This document shows, piece by piece, positions 43,731 to 52,200 of a DNA stretch of 64,000 bases (its first letter is position 1; the number at the start of each line of letters is the position of its first letter). Position numbers and translations under genes: made by a program. This DNA comes from Microbacterium sp. Bi121 (GTDB lineage: Bacteria > Actinomycetota > Actinomycetes > Actinomycetales > Microbacteriaceae). The stretch spans positions 310,001-374,000 of the forward strand of contig NZ_CAKKLJ010000004.1 in assembly GCF_918698005.1 (NCBI RefSeq), written 5' to 3'. The notes below the pieces were generated by a model. The model did not search any database and had not been told where the DNA came from. It was given only the letters and a program-made list of their open reading frames with translations.

Positions 43731-44593
43731 CAGGTTGCGCGAACTCTGACCCGGCCGTCATCCACGCTGACCTCCCAGAGCGGTTGCGGAACGCTGGCTG
43801 GGCCGCGCTCGACCTCGCCGTCCTCCAGATGGAACCGGCTGCCGTGCCACGGACACGTGACGCAGCCGTCGGCGTCGAGGGTTCCCTCGTCGAGTGGTCC
43901 CCCGGCGTGCGTGCACACCGCCGAGATCGCGTGCAGCTCGCCGTTCTGCCGGGCGAGCAGGACGGGAACGTCTCCCACGGTCACCCGGGTGAGCGAGCCG
44001 TCTGCGAGGTCGCTCTCGGCGGCGACGTCTGTCCATTTGCGGGTCGGTCGCTGGAACGCCGTGTGGTTCACACCGATGCCACGGACGAAGGACAGGTGAC
44101 CGCCGAGATAGGCGGAGCCGAGTGTGAGCGACAGGCCGAGGATGCTGAGCACGATGCCCGCTCCCCGATGGCCGCGTCGACGGGCGAGCCAGGAGCTGGC
44201 CTGCAGCACGCTCGCAGTGGCGTTGGATGCCGCGTGGATGAAGCCGACGCGCCGGTCGGCGCCGATCGTGTCGGACCAGTCTGAGGCGCCCGAGAGGGCG
44301 GCCGGCGCGGATGCCAGGATGCCGAGGCCGACGAGGCGGCGCGCAGCTGCGGCGCTCTCCTCCCCGCCTGTGAGGTCGAGTGCCACCGCAGCGCCCCAGG
44401 CGCCGATCGGGAGGTCCGTGAGCATCGGATGCAGTTGATGCCCGAGCCATGATCCGGACAGGGCGTTCTTCACGCCCTTCGACCGGGTCGCCGTCTTGAC
44501 CCACCCAATCAAGGTCGTGGCTGGCGCATCCAGCTCCTTCGCTCGGCCGATCTTCTGGATCAGCGTCTTCATCGTGCCTGATGCTTCGCTCAT
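43730..44593 (-). CDS. Fusion of DUF2231 membrane domain and Rieske [2Fe-2S] domain
   Basis: This 287-residue protein has an N-terminal membrane region (LSGSWLGHQLHPMLTDLPIGAWGAAVALDLTGGEE, DUF2231, about residues 45-175). The C-terminal Rieske domain follows (residues 190-287), with CTHAGGPLDEG and CPWHGSRF, giving the CxH and CxxH pairs that bind the cluster. DUF2231-Rieske fusions occur in actinobacteria as probable membrane redox proteins of unknown electron partner. The first helix residues are preceded by a 35-residue polar N-terminus. It diverges from the DHFR-like gene. Confidence 0.9.
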   Translation of the reverse strand: MSEASGTMKTLIQKIGRAKELDAPATTLIGWVKTATRSKGVKNALSGSWLGHQLHPMLTDLPIGAWGAAVALDLTGGEESAAAARRLVGLGILASAPAALSGASDWSDTIGADRRVGFIHAASNATASVLQASSWLARRRGHRGAGIVLSILGLSLTLGSAYLGGHLSFVRGIGVNHTAFQRPTRKWTDVAAESDLADGSLTRVTVGDVPVLLARQNGELHAISAVCTHAGGPLDEGTLDADGCVTCPWHGSRFHLEDGEVERGPASVPQPLWEVSVDDGRVRVRAT

Positions 44594-44705
44594 GCCGTCT
44601 GTCTACTCGCGTGCGGTCACCGGGTCAACGGGTTGACGGTGAGACGAGCAGACCGACGGATCACCGCTCAGTTACACTCACACGCAACAGCGAAGGAGCG
44701 TCAGC

Positions 44706-45275
44706 ATGGGCAAAGTCGCCTGGGGGTTCACCGCATCGATCGACGGGTTCATCGCCGGTCCCGGACACGATATGTCGTGGCTCGCCGCTTCCGAACCGCA
44801 CGCTGAGGGCACCACAGAGCGGATGGCTTCGAAGGTGGCCGTCATCATCTCCGGCCGCGACGGGTATGACGCGGCCCAGGCACAGCGGGACGAGCGTGAC
44901 GAGAGGACTGCCGAAGCCTACGGCGGAGCGTGGTCGGGGACGGAGTTCATCCTCACGCACCGGCCGGAGGAACTGGCGGACGACCCGACCGTCATCGCCG
45001 TGAACTGCTCCATCGTCGAGGCGATCGACCGCGCGCAAGCGATCGCCGGCGATCGAGACATTCAGATCATCAGCGCCGATATCGCTCGGCAGGCGCTGGA
45101 GCACGATCTCATCGACGAGCTGCAGGTGTTCGTCGCGCCCGTCTTCCTCGGCGACGGGATCCGTATCTTCGATGTCCCCGGTGGGCGCCGCTTCGACTGG
45201 GAGCTGGTCGAGATCGATGAGGCGAACAGGCGCAGTCTCGCCCGGACGTATCGACCCAAGAGCAGGACTTCCTGA
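44706..45275 (+). CDS. Dihydrofolate reductase-family protein (RibD C-terminal type)
   Basis: This 189-residue protein has the RibD-C/DHFR fold signature: KVAWGFTASIDGFIAGPGHDMSWL at the start, EFILTHRPEELADDPTV, IQIISADIARQALEHDLIDELQVFVAPVFLGDGIRIF. It probably reduces a pterin- or pyrimidine-like substrate with NADPH; substrate unknown. The ATG has an AAGGAG site. A strong terminator follows at 45283-45316, and the integrative element's attL abuts that terminator. Confidence 0.88.
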   Translation: MGKVAWGFTASIDGFIAGPGHDMSWLAASEPHAEGTTERMASKVAVIISGRDGYDAAQAQRDERDERTAEAYGGAWSGTEFILTHRPEELADDPTVIAVNCSIVEAIDRAQAIAGDRDIQIISADIARQALEHDLIDELQVFVAPVFLGDGIRIFDVPGGRRFDWELVEIDEANRRSLARTYRPKSRTS

Positions 45276-45282
45276 AATGCCG

Positions 45283-45316
45283 AAGGCCCGGAGACTCGTG
45301 CGAGTTCCGGGCCTTT
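45283..45316. terminator. Hairpin terminator at the left junction of the element
   Basis: AAGGCCCGGA at 45283-45292 pairs perfectly with TCCGGGCCTT at 45306-45315. Each strand ends in a short T run (TTTC or TTCGGC). It follows the DHFR-like stop by 8 bp on the plus strand. On the minus strand it would directly follow the 3' end of tRNA-Pro in the uninterrupted chromosome, so it probably served both. The element has separated it from the tRNA. Confidence 0.75.
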
Positions 45317-45361
45317 CGGTCGGGCTGACAGGATTTGAACCTGCGACCCCTTGACCCCCAG
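45315..45361 (+). repeat. attL: 47-bp direct repeat of the tRNA-Pro 3' end
   Basis: The sequence is identical to 59326-59372 over 47 bp and diverges at both ends (t versus c before, g versus t after). It is the displaced original 3' half of tRNA-Pro, from the anticodon loop through the 3' end and six bases beyond. The rest of the tRNA is missing here, so it is not a functional gene. Confidence 0.95.
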
Positions 45362-45659
45362 GCAGCCGCATGAGCCGTTTCCGTTGATTTTCCGGTGTTT
45401 CTGCGACCCTGCGGGGTCGATTTCACGTCCTGCAATGCATGGGATGCATGGTTCTGGTCCCTGTTTGGTCCCGGCCCTGGATAGCCGTTGGTCACTTCGG
45501 CGAGGTTCACGTGAGGTCGGCAGACGCCTGTCGATGGCCAGCTATAGCCCTCGTTCGTCTCGGCGCCTTCTAGCCGCTTTGAGGCTCGTCGGGGCGATCG
45601 GCCCCCGCTCACTTCAGGCGGCCGACATCAGCACCCGAGGAGATGAGTAGCGTGGGCTC
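45362..45659. other. Left end of the element, no supported gene
   Basis: No convincing ORF is present; weak ones on both strands lack codon bias. Two small repeats are visible: TGGTCCC at 45455-45461 and 45466-45472 (11-bp period), and ATGCATGG at 45435-45442 with a near copy at 45444-45451. The reverse complement of the first, GGGACCA, resembles the GGGTACAA pair near attR, so these may be arm-type recombinase sites. Confidence 0.5.
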
Positions 45660-47441
45660 ATGCCGAAGCGTGAACCCTTCATCATCAATGGCGTCACCTA
45701 CGAGCGTGATTCAGCCCCGGGAGAAGGCGGATCAGCCGTAGTGTGGAAGGTCCGCCGCATGCCCGACGGTCATGTGTTCGCAATCAAACGGATCAAGAAG
45801 GACCGCGACGCGGACTCAGCCCGCAACAAGCGTTTCAAGCAGGAGATTGAGTACGGACAGACATCGAATCATCCGAACGTCGTGAGTATCCACGCGTGCT
45901 CAGAGGACGAGACCTTCTTCTACTACGTCATGGACTTCTACCCAATGACACTGCGAAACGTGATCAGCGACGAAACCGATGCTGACTTGCTTCTCGAGTA
46001 CACACGCCAACTCTGCGATGCTCTCGCGTACGCACATCGCGACGGCATAGTGCATCGCGACATCAAACCTGAGAATGTCCTCGTCGACCCTGACATGCGT
46101 CGGCTCGTGCTGGCCGACTTCGGCATCGCGCATTTCAAGGACTCCTCGCTCACGGCTCGCGGGGATCTACTAGTGAACCGCAACTACCTCGCTCCCGAAC
46201 AAATGGTAAGGAACAACGCCCTCGCCATCGGCAAACCGGCGGACGTCTTCGCGCTCGGCCTTGTCATAGCCGAGATGTTCACGAAGCAGAACGCGCGCGG
46301 GCGACGTCATGCGCTTATCCGTGACAGGTATCCCTTCCTGGGCGACCTTGATCTAATCGTTGAGCAGATGCTGCTCCAAGACGAGGCGCAGCGGCTGCGC
46401 ATTGACAGCGTTCACGGCCTGCTTCGGATGACCCTTGAGCGTATCGACGCGACAATCGCGGAGCTCATTGATGACCTGCGCCCTAACGAACCGCCCATCG
46501 ACAGTTCGTCCGACGAGATCGATCGGATCCTCAGGCGTGCCGCGCGAGACGTGCTGTCGGCGAAGCAGATCTTCGAGCAGGTCGCCGATGAGGAGCTCGG
46601 CAGATTCAACCCGAATTACCATTGCGAGGTTGCGTACCGGGTGAGCACCGAGCTATTCAATACGTGTGCTCAGGCCGTTATATATGCCTCATGCAAGGCG
46701 AAATTCGACTACGAGGGCGCTGGGCGGTGGGACGAGACCGACGACGCTCTCGTCTTGTCGGCCGCCAAGCCAGAGCTTCAACGCGAACTGGAGACGATTT
46801 TGGATGACTTCCCGCTCCCACAGTCTTCACCCTGGAACGGCCTATCGCGGCAATCCGCACACCTGTTCCGCTTCTGCAAGGACTACCACTGCGAAGAGCT
46901 GCTGACGAGCATCCGTGAATCCGTCTACGGTGGAGGCAATGGCTCGTTGCGGGCAAATCTGATTAACGCCCCGATCCTTTGGATCACGGGCTGGATGCGT
47001 TCGAATCTGAACACCAACTACCTGGAGCTCAACAAAGCCGTTCGTGAAATTATCGGTTTGGAGCGTCACCTCTCGGTGCACTGGGCGGAGACACTTCCAC
47101 TGGATTCCACTCGAGAAGCGGTGGGAGTCGATCTGTTAACGGAGCCGTTCAACGCCAAAGATGTCGCCGATACGCTTCAGGTACTTGAATCGAAGTGGGA
47201 TGTCTCTGTGGGGCAGCTTGTAGATGGTGGGTACTCGGTCATGTTTCGCTCACGCAACACGTATCAGCACTTCCGCGGTGACGCGCTCGACCTTGCCGAA
47301 CCGGGCTCAGTGTTCGAAGCCGATGTCCTCGATCTGCTCCGCCCTGAGATGGAGTTGGACGACCTGGTCGCGCTCAAGTGGGATCGGGATTTTGATGTGG
47401 CCGTCACGCTCGGGAAGGTCGTCGGCACGCGCGCACGCTAG
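45660..47441 (+). CDS. Soluble Ser/Thr protein kinase with unassigned C-terminal region
   Basis: This 593-residue protein has a complete kinase domain at about residues 12-275: PGEGGSAVVWKVRR loop, FAIKRIKKD with Lys43, HRDIKPENVLV with Asp134, LADFGIAHF with Asp153, YLAPEQM. Unlike the PASTA kinase it has no membrane helix. Residues 280-593 match no domain I know; they contain a motif-rich Cys/Trp stretch (HLFRFCKDYHCEELL). The gene is the first of the element. Ser/Thr kinases act in some anti-phage systems (such as Stk2), but there is no direct evidence here. TAGCGT before the ATG suggests a leaderless start. Confidence 0.88.
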   Translation: MPKREPFIINGVTYERDSAPGEGGSAVVWKVRRMPDGHVFAIKRIKKDRDADSARNKRFKQEIEYGQTSNHPNVVSIHACSEDETFFYYVMDFYPMTLRNVISDETDADLLLEYTRQLCDALAYAHRDGIVHRDIKPENVLVDPDMRRLVLADFGIAHFKDSSLTARGDLLVNRNYLAPEQMVRNNALAIGKPADVFALGLVIAEMFTKQNARGRRHALIRDRYPFLGDLDLIVEQMLLQDEAQRLRIDSVHGLLRMTLERIDATIAELIDDLRPNEPPIDSSSDEIDRILRRAARDVLSAKQIFEQVADEELGRFNPNYHCEVAYRVSTELFNTCAQAVIYASCKAKFDYEGAGRWDETDDALVLSAAKPELQRELETILDDFPLPQSSPWNGLSRQSAHLFRFCKDYHCEELLTSIRESVYGGGNGSLRANLINAPILWITGWMRSNLNTNYLELNKAVREIIGLERHLSVHWAETLPLDSTREAVGVDLLTEPFNAKDVADTLQVLESKWDVSVGQLVDGGYSVMFRSRNTYQHFRGDALDLAEPGSVFEADVLDLLRPEMELDDLVALKWDRDFDVAVTLGKVVGTRAR

Positions 47442-47997
47442 CAGTTCGCCCATCGCGGACCGATGCCCAGACCATCCGAGACGCTAGCCGGGTTGAACGT
47501 CAACGCTGCATGCGATCGTGCCTCCCCTCCGATTCTGACAAGAATTCCCGCAGGCTCGCCGGTCGTGAGCGAACCCGCGGTAGCGGCGCTGCTCACACGA
47601 AGAGTCTGTGGGGATCGGCGTGGTTGCTGACACGGGCGCGTGCGAGATCATTTTCGTGAGAGCCTGCGAGCACTTCAGGGTCACTGGAACCGTGGTCGAG
47701 CGGCGCATCGTGGTCCGTTCATGTTTATGAGCGCGAGTCCTCCAACCCGATTGCTTCGAGGTCTCGGCGACGACCAACTCTGATCTGGAAATCGAGCGGG
47801 GTTGCTCATCCAGCTCAGATAGCCGCTTCGCTCTCGCATTGAGGACGGAGTGACAGTCTAAACAGGCGGCGGGAGCAGGTGACCGCACCGGCTGGGCACA
47901 CTTATGCGCTCATCGGCCAGAATCTGCAAGCGTGAGCAGTTGGAGGTACTGTCGGCGGGCGCGGCCAGAATAGTGAGCAGATGTCGAAGGGAACCCG
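47442..47997. other. 556-bp stretch without a clear gene
   Basis: One minus-strand reading of 134 residues (47484-47888) has mixed codon use and no recognisable domain. Another minus-strand frame gives a short reading near 47580-47700 ending DLARARVSNHADPHRLFV, resembling the end of a decayed oxidoreductase, but it is too short to call. I see no convincing promoter or repeat. It may be a decayed gene at an old insertion point. Confidence 0.4.
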
Positions 47998-49086
47998 ATG
48001 CACCTCCACCTACGCGCAGACAGCATCCATCTGAGCAAGAGCCATGCCAAGGCACTCGATGACGAGTTCTTCCTCTCTCACCCCGCCTCGTACTTCGCCT
48101 CGCGGATTTCATCGTTGCTTGCCGCGCAGCACAGTGCGGCGGCCCCGACGCCGGCCGACGAACCGGAGTTCTTTGCGGCGCTCGGGTTGACAAAGACCGA
48201 CTCGTTGCTCGCATTCGCCGAACGGGATCGTCGGCTGCAGATAGCGGTCGAGGCGCTCAGCCTGCGCCACCAGGCGGCTGAAGCGCTGCTCCGCTTCATG
48301 TACGCCGTGACAGCCGCGAAGCCGAAAGAAGGCGACGCGCCGAGCACATGGCTCCTCGTTGCGGATAGCCCAAACGCCCTCATTGATGTCGTCCAGACGA
48401 CCATGGCCGCCGTAAACAGCGATGAGGAGTTGTTCCTGCGATGCCTCTTCGCGCCTGGCACGCGCGTCGACGAGAACGCGGCCGCCGCTGCAGAGACCGC
48501 CGTGGCGTGGGTGAACCACGCGAGCTCGCTGCTGACGGGCGACGAGCTGTCGGTCAACGCGGCCCACAACAAGGTCAAGCATGGCCTTGCGGTGAGCGCG
48601 CGTGGCGACGTCCGCATCGAGTTCATCACGACGCCGCCCGATGACGTCGGCCGGATCCCGCTCAGCGCGTTCGGCGAAGGGAAGTCGGTGCCGATCTTCG
48701 ACCGCCCGATGCTGACATACCTTAGCCGGCCCCATGTAAAGCCGAAGCAGGGAGTGGAAGCCATCTCGCTGCGGGTCGATGTGCCGATCGTGCTCGCCGA
48801 GGCCTGGATGATCGCGAACGTCTACGCCGCTATGTTCCATGCGCGGGCAAAGCGCCACTTCGGTGAGGATCTACCGGGCGGAGTGGCACCGTACCCCACC
48901 ATCGTCATAGGGCGACTACCCGAGCACGTGATCGGTGGACGGCCGCTCGGATATCGGGAGGCGGTGACGCTGCCGCCCGATGGGACCACCGCTCCGCGAA
49001 GGTCCGGTCTGTTCTTCCACGGCAGCTTCATCCCGATGGACGTGGACTACGAGAGCAAGGTGAGCGGGGTTGTGATTGAGGGCTAG
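47998..49086 (+). CDS. Hypothetical protein of the element, 362 residues
   Basis: The product begins MHLHLRADSIHLSKSHAKALDDEF and is not recognised. It is largely helical. A stretch at about residues 185-195, NAAHNKVKHGL, resembles the HEPN-like RxxxxH surroundings only loosely and does not establish the fold. No membrane segment is seen. The ATG has an AAGGGAA site seven bases upstream. It is on the same strand as, and 146 bp before, the nuclease-NTPase gene, so they could be partners. Codon use fits high-GC actinobacteria. Confidence 0.7.
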   Translation: MHLHLRADSIHLSKSHAKALDDEFFLSHPASYFASRISSLLAAQHSAAAPTPADEPEFFAALGLTKTDSLLAFAERDRRLQIAVEALSLRHQAAEALLRFMYAVTAAKPKEGDAPSTWLLVADSPNALIDVVQTTMAAVNSDEELFLRCLFAPGTRVDENAAAAAETAVAWVNHASSLLTGDELSVNAAHNKVKHGLAVSARGDVRIEFITTPPDDVGRIPLSAFGEGKSVPIFDRPMLTYLSRPHVKPKQGVEAISLRVDVPIVLAEAWMIANVYAAMFHARAKRHFGEDLPGGVAPYPTIVIGRLPEHVIGGRPLGYREAVTLPPDGTTAPRRSGLFFHGSFIPMDVDYESKVSGVVIEG

Positions 49087-49232
49087 CGCATGGTTTCGGC
49101 GCCACATGATTCGCCTCGAACGAAGGACGTACCTGCAATGATCTGGACGAGTTTATGCGCGGTTTCGCTGAACGAAAATGGGGGAACTGATAAGCGCGCC
49201 CAGTTGCTTGTCCGGCACAGCGAGGAGACCGA

Positions 49233-52200
49233 GTGAACATTCCTGATATCGACTTTGCGCGCGTGCGCTCGCTGGGCGCGGGAGGCCAGCGCGACGGATA
49301 CGAGCAACTCATCTGCGAGCTGGTCGCGCAAGAGCCCCCGCACGCCGACGCGAAGTTCGTGTCCCTTCACGGAGCCGGAGGCGATGGAGGCGTCGAGTGC
49401 TACTGGACCCTTCCCGGCGGCGCCGAGCACGGCTGGCAAGCGAAGTATTGGATCGGCCACGCCGACGTCGATAAGTCGCAGCTCGACGCATCCGTCAAAG
49501 CAGCCCTCACCAACCACCCGGATCTCACCAAGTACATCATCGCCATCCCCGCCGACCCGACCGGCCCCACGGGCGGCAAGGGGAAATCGCTACTGCAGAA
49601 GATAAACGACCCTGGTGGTTGGCTCGAGGGTTGGCAGACGATGGCGGCCGCCCGCGGCATGACCGTCACCTTCGAGTTCGAATGGGCGACGAACATTGCC
49701 ACACGCCTAACCCGCTTGGACGCCTCCGGCGCCCAGCGGCGGTACTGGTTCGACGCCGACGTTCTCTCCCAACAGTGGTGGATCGACCGGCTGCAGGACG
49801 CGACCGAGGCTGCTCGACCTCGGTACACCCCAGAGTTGAACGTGGACGTCCCTGCCGCTCGAAGCATCGCCGCGCTCTGCTCGGACAATGAGTGGTGGCA
49901 GGTCGTCCTCGGCCAGGTCGACGAGCTCACGGAAGCGACACGACGCCTGCAGCACGCCGGAAACGATGCAACGGCCGCCGACCTGGGCGCCGCGCGCAGC
50001 GCCGCCACGACCGTCATCGACGCCCTCAAGACCTGGGAGCGCACCCGGACCGACGCTGAGTTCCGAGGTCTCGGCAAGACGCTGAAGGCCGCCTTCACAG
50101 TGGTCAGGGAACAGGAGGCCGTCGAGGTGGATCGGATGAACGCCACACACGAAAACTGGGACACCCCGGGTTGGAGGCAGTACCAGAGCGAATACATGGT
50201 CCAGTTCCCGGCCGAAGCCGTCGATGCTCTCCGTGACGTGGGCGGGAAACTCGCAACTGCGACCGAGCTCCTCATCAGCCCCCTCGGAACGCTCGCCAGC
50301 TCGCAAGTTGCGCTGATGACCGGACCCGCTGGCATCGGCAAGACCTACCTCGCCCTCGATGCCGCGACCCGGCGCCTTCAGAAAGGTCGGCCCAGCATCG
50401 TGATGCACGGTCGCTGGTTCAATGACCACGACCCACTCACCCACCTCCGCGACGTTCTCCAGATGCCAGCCGACCTGACCAGCGAGGAGACCATCGCTCT
50501 CCTGGACCAAAGCGCGCGCGCCGCAGGAGCACCCACCCTGCTCGTCATCGACGCGCTCAACGACACCCGCCCCCGGTCGGTTTGGCGGGACAACCTCGAC
50601 CGCCTCATCTCCATCGTCAGCAGATACCCGCACGTTCGGTTGCTGCTGACCGCACGCACCCACTACGTCAACCAGGTCCTCCCGCCCGGCATGTCCATTC
50701 CCCGATTCGAACACACGGGATTCGAAGGCGTCGAGTTCGAGGCGGTCAGCGAATACGCCGCGTTCTACGGCCTCGAGCCTCCGACGTCACCACCGATCCA
50801 CGGCGAGTTCGATAACCCGCTCTACCTCCGGTTAGTCTGCGATGCGCTGCGATCCGATGGCCGCCTCTCGCTCGACCAGGCCAACATGGGACTGGGCGAG
50901 CTCACCAAAATGGTCCTCGACCACGCGAACGAGGCCGTCAGCAACCGCATCGACGCATCAGTGTCCGACCAGATCGTTCACCGAGCGATGCACGACCTGG
51001 CCGGCGCTATCGCAGACCAGGACGGCGCCCCGCTCACCCGCCTCGCCGCGCAGGCGGTGCTGAACCCGATCTGGTCCGATAGCAGTGTGGAGAAGTCCCT
51101 GCTCGATGGACTCATCGCGCAAGGTCTTGTCGAAGAAGACGTTATCCCGGACAGCAGGCCTTACGGCACCGACATCATCACCATCACCTTCGAGCGCATC
51201 GGCCACCACTTGATCGTCTCCGACGCTCTCGCGCACGTGAACGACGCGGATGGCGTCCGCACTCAGCTGTCCGGTCGCCTCGGAGAGCTCATCGGACTCG
51301 ATACGACCATCGACGTCGGACTCCTCGAAGCGGTCTCGGTGGTCGTCGCCGAACGCTTCGGGCTCGAGCTAACCGCCTTCACTGTCGAGATCCCCGACAC
51401 CGCCGCCCGCGACGCTGCCGTTATCGCCGGCACGGCCTGGCGAGCTGTGTCCTCCATCACTCCCGACACGGGCAGCATCATCACCAACGCTTTGCGCCGC
51501 CGTGAGACCTTCGACGCGGGCCTCACGATGCTATTCAGGCTCGCAGCTCGCCCTGGCCACCCACTCAACGCCGACTTCCTCCACGAGTTCCTCAGCGGAC
51601 TCACCATGGCGGCCCGTGATCAATTTCTGGCCGGATGGCTGCACACAAGTCACGGCACCAGCGGAGCGGTCGACCGTCTCATCCGCTGGGGAGGTGAGAA
51701 ACCGCTCGACCAGGTCGGCGCGGAAACCACACGCTTGTGGGTCACCGCATTGCTGTGGGCAACTAGCGCGACGGATCGTCGCGTTCGCGAGCCAGCCACC
51801 ATCGCCGCAGCCCGCCTGCTCGCGCGCCATCCTCACCAATCCGCCGCCCTGCTCGAACGATTCTGCATCGTCGACGACGAGTGGGTCGTCGAACGCGCGC
51901 TTCAGGTCTCCTACTCGGCGCTGCTGTCCAGCGGCAGCGGCGCGGACTGGACTGCAGCGGCCAGCATCGTCTGGGCCGCATTCTTCGCACCCTCCGCAGA
52001 CCTGACCCCCAACGCTGCCGTTCGCGACGCCGCACGCTGCATCCTCGAAGCGGCACACGATCGCGGAGCGCTCCCCGCAGACGTCACGCCCAACCGTTTC
52101 CGACCCCCTTACAGCAGCACTTGGCCGCTGACGTGGCCAACGGAAGACGACATTGCCCCTTACGACAACAACGACTACCCGAAGCTCGTGCGCTCCACCA

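Noticed and set aside
45321..45361. A second tRNA-Pro
   Set aside because: Only the 3' part from the anticodon loop is present, the acceptor 5' strand and D-arm are missing. It is the attL copy.
45351..45650. A 99-residue plus-strand ORF at the left end of the element
   Set aside because: Begins inside attL, codon use is unlike genes, no ribosome site and no domain.
47484..47888. A 134-residue minus-strand ORF in the 47.4-48.0 kb gap
   Set aside because: No recognisable domain, odd amino-acid composition, and no ribosome site. Kept as a possible decayed gene only.
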